Source: Thermoplasmata archaeon
GTDB taxonomy: Archaea; Thermoplasmatota; Thermoplasmata; Lutacidiplasmatales; UBA184
DNA: 62,553 bases
NCBI GenBank assembly: GCA_022750375.1
Contig: JAKIVU010000001.1
Span: forward strand, 94,695 to 157,247
Direction of reading: 5' to 3'
Shown: one piece after another, positions 39,190 through 49,400 of the stretch
Position numbering within the stretch: the stretch's first letter is position 1
Layout of the letters: every line of letters begins with the position of its first letter
Translations under genes and position numbers: made by a program
Notes under the pieces: model-generated
The model's database searches: none
The model's input: the letters and a program-made list of their open reading frames with translations, nothing else
Told to the model about the DNA's origin: nothing

Positions 39190-40972
39190 GCTCGCCGGCG
39201 CGTACGCGCGCCTGGAAGCAACTCCGAAGCGCCTCGAGATGCGCTCGATCCTGGTCGAACTGATCAAACCGATCCGGCCTCCGGACCTCGCGCACGTGCT
39301 CTACCTGTCGCAGGGCATGCTCCGACCCGAGTACGAAGGCGTGGAGCTCGGGGTCGCCGACTCCCTCGCCCGACGGGCCGTCGCGACGGCGACCGGGACC
39401 GACGAGACCGCGGTCGCGGCACGGACGAAGGCCTCCGGCGACCTGGGGATGACCGCCGCGGAACTCTTGGAGGCGGCCCATCGCGCCGAGACGGACCACC
39501 CCCTCACCGTCGCCTCCGTGTATCGGGAGCTGACGACGATCGCGGAGGCGAAGGGCGCGGGTTCGCAGGACGTCAAGGTCCAGACCCTCGTCGACCTCCT
39601 CTCGCGCGCCACCCCGCTCGAAGGGAAGTTCCTCATCCGGTTCGTCCTCGGAACGCTTCGGGTCGGGGTCCGCGAGATGACGATCCTGGACGCCCTCTCC
39701 CAGGCGTTCGCCGACGGGACGAAGCCGACCCGCCTTCGGATCGAAGCGGCTTACAACCTCTCAAGCGACCTCGGACTCGTGGCGGGAGCGCTCGTCGAAC
39801 ACGGGCTCGACGGCCTCGACGCGATCGGACTCGAGGTCGGACGACCGATCCGGCCGATGCTCGCGGAACGCGAGCCGACGCTCGCCGCGGTCCTCGAGCG
39901 GATGGGCGGCACCGCCGCGCTCGAGTACAAGTACGACGGCCTGCGGGTCCAGGCCCACGTTGCGAAGGACGGCACCGTCCGCCTCTTCTCGCGCCGTCTC
40001 GAGGAGCTCAGCTTGCAGTTCCCTGAGCTCGTCGCCGACCTCCCGAAGGCGCTGCGTCGGTTGCCGGCGATCGTCGAGGGCGAGTGCGTCCCGATCGACG
40101 CGGACACGGGCGAGATCCAGCCGTTCCAGCTCGTTTCCCGGCGGCGAGGACGGAAGCACGACCTCGACACCGCCCCGACGGAACTGCCCGTCTGCCTCTA
40201 CCTGTTCGACGTGCTCATGGCGTCGGGGAAGGCGACGTACTCCGAGCCGTTCCCGGCGCGACGCACGCTCCTCGAGTCGATGCTCACCCCGAACGACCAC
40301 GTGGGGCTCGCCACGCAGCGGATCGTGACGAACGAGGAGGAGGCCGCGACGTTCCTCGATGCGGCGATCGCGGCGGGCGGCGAGGGCGTGATGGCGAAGT
40401 CGGTGAAGGAGGGCAGCGCCTACCGCGCCGGTGCGCGCGGCTACTGGTGGATCAAGTACAAGCGCGATTACACGGTCGGGCTCGCCGACTCGATCGACGG
40501 GGTCGTCGTCGGCGCGTTCCAGGGTCGCGGGCGACGCGCCGGCCGGTACGGCGCCTTCCTGCTGGCCGTCTACAACCCGAAGCGGGACCGGTTCGAGACG
40601 TTCTGCAAGGTGGGGAGTGGATTCGACGACGCGCAGCTCGCGGAGATGCCGAAGCGGCTCGCGAAGTTCGAGAGCGAGACGCCTCCCCCCGAGGTCGAGA
40701 CGGAGATCGTGCCCGACCGGTGGATGCGACCCGGCCTCGTCCTCGAGGTGCGAGGCGCGGAACTGACCGTGAGCCCGATCCACCGGGCCGAGCAGGGGGC
40801 CGTGCGACCGGGCGCAGGGCTCGCGCTCCGGTTCCCGCGGTTCACGGGTCGCATCCGCGACGACAAGGGACCCACGGAAGCCACGACGTCCCAGGAACTC
40901 CTCGAGATGTACCGTCTTCAGGTGCGACAGGAAGCGACGCCCGACGCGGAGAAGGGCGACGACGCCGGATAA
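39176..40972 (+). CDS. lig: ATP-dependent DNA ligase
   Basis: AALEYKYDGLRVQAHVAKDGTVRLFSRRLEELSLQFPEL, IVEGECVPID, EGVMAKSVKEGSAYRAGARGYWWIKYKRDY. Confidence 0.96.
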   Translation: MRFAELAGAYARLEATPKRLEMRSILVELIKPIRPPDLAHVLYLSQGMLRPEYEGVELGVADSLARRAVATATGTDETAVAARTKASGDLGMTAAELLEAAHRAETDHPLTVASVYRELTTIAEAKGAGSQDVKVQTLVDLLSRATPLEGKFLIRFVLGTLRVGVREMTILDALSQAFADGTKPTRLRIEAAYNLSSDLGLVAGALVEHGLDGLDAIGLEVGRPIRPMLAEREPTLAAVLERMGGTAALEYKYDGLRVQAHVAKDGTVRLFSRRLEELSLQFPELVADLPKALRRLPAIVEGECVPIDADTGEIQPFQLVSRRRGRKHDLDTAPTELPVCLYLFDVLMASGKATYSEPFPARRTLLESMLTPNDHVGLATQRIVTNEEEAATFLDAAIAAGGEGVMAKSVKEGSAYRAGARGYWWIKYKRDYTVGLADSIDGVVVGAFQGRGRRAGRYGAFLLAVYNPKRDRFETFCKVGSGFDDAQLAEMPKRLAKFESETPPPEVETEIVPDRWMRPGLVLEVRGAELTVSPIHRAEQGAVRPGAGLALRFPRFTGRIRDDKGPTEATTSQELLEMYRLQVRQEATPDAEKGDDAG

Positions 40973-41065
40973 CCGCCGGAGCCCCGGATCGCCCCGACCC
41001 CCGGCTCCCGTCCGCCCAAAGACATAAGAAGGGTCGACCCCGTCGCCGACGTACGGGAACCCGCT

Positions 41066-41365
41066 ATGCTCGTCGAGATGACCGAACTCCTGGGACGGCA
41101 GATCTACACCCCCGACGGCCGACTGTTGGGCGAAGTCGACAACGTGATCGTGGACGTGGACTCTTCGAAGGTCGACGGCCTGTACGTCGACGAGACGAGC
41201 CCGATGTTAGTCGAGGACTCGCGCCCGACCTCGGTACCGTACCGCTGGGTCTCGGCGGTGAACGACGTGGTTCTGCTGAAGTACTTCCCGAAGCGCGTCT
41301 CGGTGAAGAAAGCCGCCGGACGCCCCGCGAAGGAAGGCGAGCCGGTCGCCCCCACCGCCCGCTAG
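41066..41365 (+). CDS. PRC-barrel domain protein
   Basis: MLVEMTELLGRQIYTPDGRLLGEVDNVIVDVDSSKVDGLYVDE...VPYRWVSAVNDVVLLKYFP. Confidence 0.8.
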   Translation: MLVEMTELLGRQIYTPDGRLLGEVDNVIVDVDSSKVDGLYVDETSPMLVEDSRPTSVPYRWVSAVNDVVLLKYFPKRVSVKKAAGRPAKEGEPVAPTAR

Positions 41366-41369
41366 AGCT

Positions 41370-41473
41370 GCGGGGATAGCCAAGCTTGGAAACGGCGCAG
41401 GACTTAAACGCCGGGCGACCGGCGAAGAGATCCTGCCGCGAAGGCGTTCGTCGGTTCAAATCCGGCTCCCCGC
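41370..41473 (+). tRNA. tRNA-Leu(UAA) with a 21-nt intron (about 41409-41429) at canonical position 37/38
   Basis: Acceptor GCGGGGA/TCCCCGC; D-arm GCC..GGC; anticodon stem CAGGA/TCCTG with anticodon TAA at 41405-41407; intron CGCCGGGCGACCGGCGAAGAG forms a bulge-helix-bulge-like fold; long variable arm CGC-GAAG-GCG; T-arm GTCGG TTCAAAT CCGGC. Confidence 0.88.
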
Positions 41474-41537
41474 TTCGCCTCCTTTCCCGACGGTGCGGCA
41501 CGACACGGTCAAAGGCGGGACGCACGTCCGTGCCCCG

Positions 41538-42149
41538 ATGCGACGCTCCGAGCTGATCCGCGCGCTCGGCCGGGTGGCGCCTCCCAGCCGCCCACGCGCC
41601 GACCTAGAGCAGGTCGTCTCCCCGCCGGAAGCCGCGGCCGAGCTCTTGTTCAGCGCGCTCGCCGCGGGGGACGTCGAAGGCCGTTCGGTCCTCGACCTCG
41701 GCAGCGGCACCGGCCGGCTCGCGATCGGGGCGGCGCTGCTCGGCGCGGGTCCGGTCGTCGGGGTCGATATGGACCCGGACTCGGTCACTGCCGCGGAAGC
41801 GGCCGCGCGCGCGGAAGGCGTCACGGTCGAATTCGTTGCCGGCGACGTGACTACCTGGGCTCGGCCGGCCGACGTCGTGGTGATGAACCCACCGTTCGGT
41901 GCCCAGCGCGCCCACGCCGACCGGCCGTTCTGGGACGCCGCGTTCCGCCTCGCGCGTCACTCGGTGTACGCCTTCGGCCTCGCCGACTCCCGAACCTTTA
42001 TAGCACGCCGAGCGGTCGCCGCCGAAGCCCACGTCCTTTCGACGCGGCCGGTCGCCTGGGAGTTGCCGCGGACCTTTCCGCACCACACCCGACGACAGGT
42101 GGCGCTCGACGTCGACCTCTGGGCGGTCCGAACGGAGCGAACCCCATGA
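41538..42149 (+). CDS. METTL5-like predicted RNA/DNA methyltransferase
   Basis: LEQVVSPPEAAAELLFSAL..VLDLGSGTGRLAIGAALLGAGPVVGVDMD...VVMNPPFGAQRAHADRPFWDAAF; start could also be 41493. Confidence 0.85.
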   Translation: MRRSELIRALGRVAPPSRPRADLEQVVSPPEAAAELLFSALAAGDVEGRSVLDLGSGTGRLAIGAALLGAGPVVGVDMDPDSVTAAEAAARAEGVTVEFVAGDVTTWARPADVVVMNPPFGAQRAHADRPFWDAAFRLARHSVYAFGLADSRTFIARRAVAAEAHVLSTRPVAWELPRTFPHHTRRQVALDVDLWAVRTERTP

Positions 42150-42739
42150 GCACCCCCTCTCTGCCATCCCTCGTCCTTCCCGGGGATTACCTCGGTGCCG
42201 CCGAGGAGTTCCTCCCCGGCCGCGGTACGTACGAGGACCGCGGACGGATCTACGCCGCCGTCCTGGGCACGCCCCGGCTCGACGTGCAGGACCGCACGGT
42301 GCACATCGTGCCGCGGAACGCGATCCCCGAAGTCGCCGAAGGCGACCTGGTCTACGCAGTCGTGGACGAGCTGAAGACCGCGATGGCGATCTGCACGATC
42401 ATCGCGACCGGCACGAGCCGGCGCACCGTACCGGGCGCTCCCGAAGGGACCGTCCACATCTCGAAGGCGAAGGACGGGTACACCGAATCGCTCTCGACCG
42501 AGTTCGCGGTCGGCGACGTCCTGATCGCGCGCGTGCTGCAGGCCCATCCGTCCGTCAAGCTCACGACCGCCCCGGCGAACCTCGGGGTCGTCTCGGCCCG
42601 CTGTCAGGTCTGCCACGCGCTGCTCACGTCGGGGCCGCACGAGCTCGTCTGCCCCCGGTGCGGCCACCACGAGCATCGGAAGATGGCGCAGGGCGACCTC
42701 TCCTCGAAGCCGGGGCCTAATGGACCCGACCGCGAGTGA
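42146..42739 (+). CDS. csl4: Exosome complex RNA-binding protein Csl4
   Basis: LVLPGDYLGAAEEFLPGRGTYEDRGRIYAAVLG..., S1-like GDVLIARVLQ, C-terminal Zn ribbon CQVCHALLTSGPHELVCPRCGH. Confidence 0.92.
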   Translation: MSTPSLPSLVLPGDYLGAAEEFLPGRGTYEDRGRIYAAVLGTPRLDVQDRTVHIVPRNAIPEVAEGDLVYAVVDELKTAMAICTIIATGTSRRTVPGAPEGTVHISKAKDGYTESLSTEFAVGDVLIARVLQAHPSVKLTTAPANLGVVSARCQVCHALLTSGPHELVCPRCGHHEHRKMAQGDLSSKPGPNGPDRE

Positions 42740-43952
42740 AGAGGAGCGCCGCCTTGCGGCGCTCGTCCGCTCCCACGACCGCTGGCGCGGCCGCGACGTC
42801 TTCAATCTCCTCGCGAGCGAGAACGTCGTCTCCCCGACCGCGCGAAAGTACCTTTCGAGCGACCTCGCCGGACGCTACACTCTCCCGCTGACGACCGAGT
42901 TCCACGGAGAGACGATCGACAACAGCTACACCGGCACTCGGTACACCGACCAGATCGAGACGCTCGCGAACGCGGCCGCCGCGCGGCTGTTCCGGGCGAA
43001 GTTCGCGACGACCCGGCCGCTGTCCGGCCACATCGCAGCGCTCTCCGCTCTCGTTCCGCTGCTTCCGCCGAAGGCGAAGATCCTCGCCATCGCCCCGGAC
43101 GAGGGGGGGTACGACGGCTACGCTCCCGGGTTCATCCCGGCCCTGTTCGGTTACACCGTCCGCCCATTGCCCGCGGATGGGCCGGGTCACCGGGTGCAGG
43201 CGTCCGTCGCGGTGGAGACGATCCAGCAGGAGCGCCCCGACGCGGTCGTGCTCGGGCAGAGCTTCTTCCTGTTCCCGTACCCGCTTCGGGAGATCGCGGA
43301 GGCGGCGCACGCAATGAACGCGCTCGTCTTCTACGACGCGTCGCACGTCCTCGGATTGATCGCGGGCGGACAGTTCCAGGACCCCCTGCGGGAGGGAGCG
43401 GACGTCCTCTTCGGGAGCACGCACAAGTCGTTCCCCGGCCCCCAGGGCGGCCTGCTCGTCACCGACCGGGAGGACTTATTCCAGCAACTCGACCCCGCGC
43501 TCGTCTGGCGGATCTTCGACAACGCGCATTGGAACCGGATCGCCGGGCTCGCGCAAACGCTGCTCGAGCTCGAGCGGTGCGGCCGGGAGTACGCGACCAC
43601 GGTCGTCGACGACGCGCGCGCCCTCGGGAAATCACTGAGCGACCTCGGCGTGCCGCTGGTCGGCGCGGACGACGGGTTCACCCGCTCCCACCAGTTGCAT
43701 CTGGACGGCGCGGCGCTTCGGACGTCGGCGAACATCGCACCCGGCGCCCTCGCCCGTCGCCTCGAACGACAACGGCTCCTGATCGACCTGGTGGGCCGTA
43801 TCGGGACGGCCGAGGTCGCGCGACTCGGTCTCACGCCCGCCGACATGCCCCGCCTCGCGGAACTGATCGTCCGCGGGGGTCTGAAGAAGGAGCGCGTCGG
43901 ACGGGAAGTGCTCGCCTGGCGCCGTACCTTCCACGGACTTCGGTTCGTTTAG
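42720..43952 (+). CDS. Serine hydroxymethyltransferase-like PLP enzyme (divergent)
   Basis: DVFNLLASENVVSPTARKYLSSDLAGRY...NSYTGTRYTDQIETLANAAAARLFRAKFATTRPLSGHIAALSAL...DASHVLGLIAGG...LFGSTHKSFPGPQGG. Confidence 0.8.
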   Translation: MDPTASEEERRLAALVRSHDRWRGRDVFNLLASENVVSPTARKYLSSDLAGRYTLPLTTEFHGETIDNSYTGTRYTDQIETLANAAAARLFRAKFATTRPLSGHIAALSALVPLLPPKAKILAIAPDEGGYDGYAPGFIPALFGYTVRPLPADGPGHRVQASVAVETIQQERPDAVVLGQSFFLFPYPLREIAEAAHAMNALVFYDASHVLGLIAGGQFQDPLREGADVLFGSTHKSFPGPQGGLLVTDREDLFQQLDPALVWRIFDNAHWNRIAGLAQTLLELERCGREYATTVVDDARALGKSLSDLGVPLVGADDGFTRSHQLHLDGAALRTSANIAPGALARRLERQRLLIDLVGRIGTAEVARLGLTPADMPRLAELIVRGGLKKERVGREVLAWRRTFHGLRFV

Positions 43953-43961
43953 GCCCGTACC

Positions 43962-44507
43962 GTGACCGGCGTCGTCGCGCTGACCGGGACCCCCGGGACC
44001 GGGAAGAGCGTCACCGCGGTGGCCCTCGGCGCCCATTGGCGTACGGTGGAGGTCGCCGACCTCGCCCGACGGTGGGGCGGGGCGCGCTCTTCGGGCCTCG
44101 GGCTCGAGGTCGACCTCGACCGCCTCCGGCGCGCGCTGAGACCGCCGGCCGCCCTCGAGGGCGTGGACATCGTGGTGGGCCACCTCGCCCACTTGCTCCC
44201 GATCCGGGACGTCGTGCTGTTGCGCTGCCACCCCGCCGAACTCGAGCGACGACTGCGGTGCGCCCGGCGGGGCACCGTCTCCGAGCGCCGGGAGAACGTG
44301 CTCGCGGAAGCGACCGACGTCGTGCTGTTCGAATGTGTGTCGTCGCGCCGTCGGATCTGGGAGGTAGACACGACCGGCCGGTCGGTCGAGACCGTGGCGC
44401 GGGAGGTGGTCCGGCGGGTCCGCGCGCGGGGTCCGTCCTCGTACGGAACGGTCGACTGGCTGGCCGACCCCGCGGTGACCGCGCATCTTTTGGACCGGCC
44501 GCGGTAG
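43962..44507 (+). CDS. AK6/Fap7-type adenylate kinase family protein
   Basis: VVALTGTPGTGKSVTAVALGAHWRTVEVADLARRWG...VVGHLAHLLPIRDVVLLRCHPAELERRLR. Confidence 0.85.
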   Translation: MTGVVALTGTPGTGKSVTAVALGAHWRTVEVADLARRWGGARSSGLGLEVDLDRLRRALRPPAALEGVDIVVGHLAHLLPIRDVVLLRCHPAELERRLRCARRGTVSERRENVLAEATDVVLFECVSSRRRIWEVDTTGRSVETVAREVVRRVRARGPSSYGTVDWLADPAVTAHLLDRPR

Positions 44508-44515
44508 GGGCGCCG

Positions 44516-45178
44516 ATGGTACTCGAAGGGTACCGGGCCCGGGTCGCTCCGTACGTCGCCCGTCTCGCCCGACCGTTCCTGGGATGGACACCGAACCAGC
44601 TGAGCTGGCTCGCGCTCGTCCTCGCGGTCGTGGCGGCGGCACTGGCGGCACTCGTTCGCTGGTCGACGCCGCTCCTCTTCCTCCCGGTCGCCGTCCTGAT
44701 CTTCCTCGCCGGACTGTTCGACGTCCTGGACGGAGCCGTAGCACGCACCACGGGGCGCACCTCGGTCCGGGGCGACTTCCTGGACCACGTCATCGACCGG
44801 TACGCCGACCTCGTGATCGTGCTCGGGATCGCGATCTCGGGTTACGCGAACCCGATCCTCGCGTTGCTCGCGCTAGCGAGCCTGTTGCTGACGAGCTACA
44901 TGGGCACGCAGGCCCAGGCCGTGGGACAGGGCCGGAGCTATTCGGGGCTCCTCTCCCGCGCCGACCGTCTGGTCGTCCTCGCGCTCGCCGCCTTCCTCGA
45001 GTTCGACTGGTCGCTGCCGTGGCCGTGGGCCCCGACCGAGCCGTTCAGCCGATTCCACCTCTGGGGGGTCGGCTTCACGGTGATCGACGTCGCCTTCCTT
45101 TACTTTGTCATCGCGGGCCAGTGGACCGCGTTCGCGCGGGCGCTGCGGACGTACCGGGCGTTGCCCCCGACGGGCTGA
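44516..45178 (+). CDS. CDP-alcohol phosphatidyltransferase family protein
   Basis: FLAGLFDVLDGAVARTTGRTSVRGDFLDHVIDRYADLVIVLG matches the DGxxAR...GxxxDxxxD motif; ATG 44516 within the 549-aa ORF. Confidence 0.92.
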   Translation: MVLEGYRARVAPYVARLARPFLGWTPNQLSWLALVLAVVAAALAALVRWSTPLLFLPVAVLIFLAGLFDVLDGAVARTTGRTSVRGDFLDHVIDRYADLVIVLGIAISGYANPILALLALASLLLTSYMGTQAQAVGQGRSYSGLLSRADRLVVLALAAFLEFDWSLPWPWAPTEPFSRFHLWGVGFTVIDVAFLYFVIAGQWTAFARALRTYRALPPTG

Positions 45179-46301
45179 GGTCCACGCGGTCGCCGGCTCC
45201 GTCGCGCTCGATGACCTTGCCCCCTTTCGTTCGGTAGTACTGCAGCGGGTGACGAAGCCACTCCTCGAAGCAGAGGGGGTCCCGCGGTCGGTCGGCGGGG
45301 AGGGGGGCCGACGGGTCCCCGTCGCGCACGCACAACCCGTGGCTCCGGAGCGTATCGCACTCCGGAGGACCGTACCCCACGCCGCCGTCGTGGTGCGTGA
45401 TATGCTCGACCTGGTACCGCGTCACGGACTCGTCGAAGTCGGGGGCGCCGCGGTAGGCGTCGACGATCGTTTCGAAGTCGGCGCCGGCCCGGTGGAGGAA
45501 CGCAGCGAGCGCGAAACGGCCCGAGTGCGAGAGGTTCTCCCCCGCCTCCAGCGAGCGTTGCATCTTTCGGATGCAGGGAGGGAACAGGGTCGGCCGAATC
45601 GCTCCGGTCGACGCGGTCCCTCGGGCGACCGGGGCGGGCATCCGGCGCGCGATCGCGTCGAGGAGTTCCGCCTCGCGGTCTCGGACGAGGGCCCGGACGT
45701 CGTCCGCGAGCGGGACCGGGACGCTGAGGCGCCCTCGGACGGCCTCCTGGAGCAGACGAGCGGCGCGATACCGCGCCACGACCACCCATCCGTTGCCGAC
45801 GTCCTGTCGGGCGAGCCGGTAATCCCCTTCCCGGATCGGTACGGCGAGCCGCAGATAATCCACGAGCCGAAGCGCGACACGGTCGTCGGGTCGGGCTTCC
45901 ATGGTGAACCCGAGCCGCTGCGCCACGTCGACGAGCTCGTCGGACGGAACGGTGGAGAGACGCGAGTGGCTTCGCTTCGCCTCCGCGACCGCCCAGCGAC
46001 GGAGTACCGCCGCCGACGGTGCGGCGGCAAGGACGATCTGGTCGAACAGCAGCGACAGGTACCGGACCTCAGGTCCGGCGGCGTCGAGCTCCGCGAGGTT
46101 TTGCGTCGCGCGGGGGTCGTCCGCCGCCGCCAGGACCCGGGCACGTCCGATCGACCGGGCACGCTCGTAGGCCGGGTCCTCGAGCAACGAACGGATCGAC
46201 ACCGGCTCGCCTCCCAGCAGCGATTCGGCGCCGGGAAGGAACGTGTACTCGGCGAACAGCGAGCGTTCGTCGCGCGGCGCCGAACCGTGTCGAGCTGCCA
46301 T
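45108..46301 (-). CDS. priL: DNA primase large subunit
   Basis: RPTLFPPCIRKMQRSLEAGENLSHSGRFALAAFLHRAGADFETIVDAYRGAPDFDESVTRYQVEHI...YGPPECDTLRSHGLCVRDGDP...DPLCFEEWLRHPLQYYR; four-Cys Fe-S ligands. Confidence 0.95.
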   Translation of the reverse strand: MAARHGSAPRDERSLFAEYTFLPGAESLLGGEPVSIRSLLEDPAYERARSIGRARVLAAADDPRATQNLAELDAAGPEVRYLSLLFDQIVLAAAPSAAVLRRWAVAEAKRSHSRLSTVPSDELVDVAQRLGFTMEARPDDRVALRLVDYLRLAVPIREGDYRLARQDVGNGWVVVARYRAARLLQEAVRGRLSVPVPLADDVRALVRDREAELLDAIARRMPAPVARGTASTGAIRPTLFPPCIRKMQRSLEAGENLSHSGRFALAAFLHRAGADFETIVDAYRGAPDFDESVTRYQVEHITHHDGGVGYGPPECDTLRSHGLCVRDGDPSAPLPADRPRDPLCFEEWLRHPLQYYRTKGGKVIERDGAGDRVDLSPSGATPGTSAAPARTRSTGPR

Positions 46302-46469
46302 GTGGGCTGTTTTCCGCGGTGGACTGCCCGCGCCAGCGAGCCGGACTCCGTGGGTCGCTTTTCCTCGTCCCGCGAGGTCGGGACTCGGTTATAGGGTATC
46401 CCGCGCGAGGATGGGGGGCCGCAAAGGAAGATATGACCTGCGCCCGCTAGGCGACGTTGCGAGGGGGCC

Positions 46470-49400
46470 GTGCGGTCGCAGTTCCACAGCTGTCTACCGA
46501 TTGCCCTCGCGACCGTACTCCTTTTGGGAGCCGTCGTGTCCGCCCCCACCGGACCCGCGGGCCAGGGTGCCGTGACCCCCGTCGGAGGGGCGGTCGCCGC
46601 GCCGGTGACCCCGCAGTTACCGATGGTGTCGCCGGCGACGCGCGGGCCGGTCGAGGTGGCGCCCGGCTTTCAGATGCCGGAGGGGGTCACGCCGCTCGGA
46701 GCGGTGCCGGCCGCGACCCGTCTCTACGTGGCCGTCGGGCTTCCGTCGCGGGACCCAAGCGGCCTGGCCGCGTTCGTCGCGGCGGCTTCGGTCCCCGGGA
46801 GCGCAGGGTACCGTGCCTTCCTGAGCCCGGGGGAGGCCCAGGAGAGATTCGGAGCATCCGCTCAATCGATCTCCGCGGCCCGAGCCTACTTCGCCGGTTT
46901 CGACCTCCCCGCGACCACGAATCCGGACGGCCTCCTGCTATACGTCTCGGGGCCGGCCAGCCGGATCGCGGCGGCGTTCGGAACCGCGTTCGATGCGTAT
47001 CGTTCGACTTCGGGCCGGACCTTCGTGAGCCATCCGACCCCGGCCTCGTTACCGGCGTCCCTGGGGACCAACGGAGTCTTCGGTCTCGGGAACGCGACCC
47101 CCCTCGTGCCATCCACCGTAGAAGTGCCGGGGAACGCGCCGGCCCCCGCCGTCGCCTGCACTGGCCCCGCCGGTGGACTCACTCCCTGCGCGATCGCCCG
47201 CGCATACGACATCACCCCGCTCGAAGCGAACGGTACTGACGGTCACGGCATGGCCATCGCGGTCGTCGACGCCTACGCGTCGAATGAAGGGCAAACTCAG
47301 CTCACGACGGACCTCGCCTCGTTCGCGGCCTCCTCGTCGATCCCGGTCGGCAACGTCAGCTACCTCTACCCGGTCCCTACGTCCGTCGACCTCAATGCCT
47401 CCGGAACGAACATCGACTGGGCGTTCGAGGATGCCCTCGACCTCGAATGGGCCCGCGCCTCCGCTCCCGGCGCCACGGTCGACATGACGTTCTCCCCGAA
47501 TCCGGACGCCGGCCTCTACGACGCCGTCGACTGGCTCGTCTCGGAGGACGCGGTCAACGTCGTGTCGATGAGTTGGGGGGAGCCGGACACGGGCGTCTTC
47601 AACGCGTTCGACCAGCCGTGCAAGACGGCGTGTAACGCCACCACGGACGGTTCCTACGAGATCCTCGATCCGGTGCTCGAGCTCGGCACCGCGGAGGGGA
47701 TGACGTTCTTCGCGGCCTCGGGCGACTGCGGCTCCGCGGACGGGACCTCGGGGGTCGCCACGAACTTTCCGGCGTCGGACCCGTATGTGACCGGCGTCGG
47801 CGGCACTGACCTCACCGTCGGCGTCAACGACAGCTACGCGGCCGAGACCGCCTGGTCGGGGAACGCGACCGGCGCCAGCTCTCCGGGATGCAACAATCAG
47901 GGGGGCTCGGGGGGAGGCTTTGCTCCGTTCCCGGAGCCGTGGTGGCAGTTCGGCATCGCCGACGGAGCGCGCGCCCGCGGCGTCCCGGACGTCGCGATGG
48001 ACGCCGAGAATCCGGTCGCGATCGTCTTCGACGGCGGGGCGACGGGCGTATCCGGAACCAGCGTGGGGACCCCGATCTGGGCGGGGATCGCCGCGCTCGC
48101 CGACCAGTACGCCGGTAAGGGGCTCGGTCTTCTGACCCCCAGCCTCTATGAGATTCTCCGAGGACCATCGTACGCCACGGACTTCCACGACATTACGGCC
48201 GGCAACAACGGGTACGCCGCAGGCCCCGGATGGGACCCCGTGACGGGCATCGGTTCGCCGATCGTGGCCTCGCTCGTTCCGGATCTCGTGCGCGGCGGCG
48301 GTCTCCCTGGCGGGGGTCTGTCGACCACGCTCTACGCCTCGCCGCGAAGCGGCCATGTGCCCCTCGCGGCCTCCTTTGCCGTGAGCGCCTCGGGAGGGAC
48401 CGGGGGATACCCGTTGGAAGGGATCTCGTTCGGCGACGGGGGCTCCGCGTTGGCGAACGGTACCGTCGTGGTGCACACGTACTCGGTGCCGGGCGACTAT
48501 CTCGCCCAATCCTTTGTCGCCGACGACACCGGTAACACTTCGACCTCGCTCCCGGTCCTCGTTACGGTCGGGGGAGGGTCGCTCTCCGTCGCGCTCTCCG
48601 TTTCGAACCCGATCCCCACCGTGCAGGGGTTGGTGACGCTCACAGCGACCGCGATCGGCGGTTCGCCCCCGTACTCCTACCAGTTCTACTTTGGGGACGG
48701 CGGCTCCACGTCGCCCGGCGGCGCGTCGGTCGTTCACGCCTACCAAGTGGTGGGCGGTTTCTGCGCCGAAGTCATCGCGGTCGACTCGGCGAACCCGACG
48801 GACGCGGGCACCAGTCCACGCGTCGCCGTCGCGGTCGGTGGGGCGAGCACCCCGAACTGCGCCGACGGCTCGACCCCGTTCACCGTCGCCGCGAACGAAA
48901 GCGCGCCGGCGCGCGACGCCCCCGCGGACTACGACCAATCGCTGTTCACGACCTCGGGGGGGGCGAGCGCCCCGGACGGCCTGGCGCCGTCGACGAGCCT
49001 CGCCTCGAACGACTCGTACATCGCCGCCTGCGCGTGCGAGATCTTCCGTCACCCCGGCAATTACACCGTGACGGAATGGGCGAACGACACCGTGGACGGC
49101 TCCGCGAATGCGACGCGGAACCTCACCGTCGCCCCGGCGCTCGACGCGACGTTCGCGGCGTCCACCCTTTCCGGTCCCGCGCCGCTCAAGGTCTATTTCT
49201 TCTCCTCCACGAAGGGCGGATTCCTCGCGGACGCGAACCTCACCCACTGGACGTTCGGGAACGGGGGAAGCGCGGTCGGTCACTCGGTCAACGCGACGTA
49301 CTCGATCCCCGGAGAGTACCTCGCCTTCGGACGACTTTCCGACCAGGGCGAGGGGAACGGCAGCGAAGCGTTCCTGATCGACGTGGAACCGGTGAGCACC

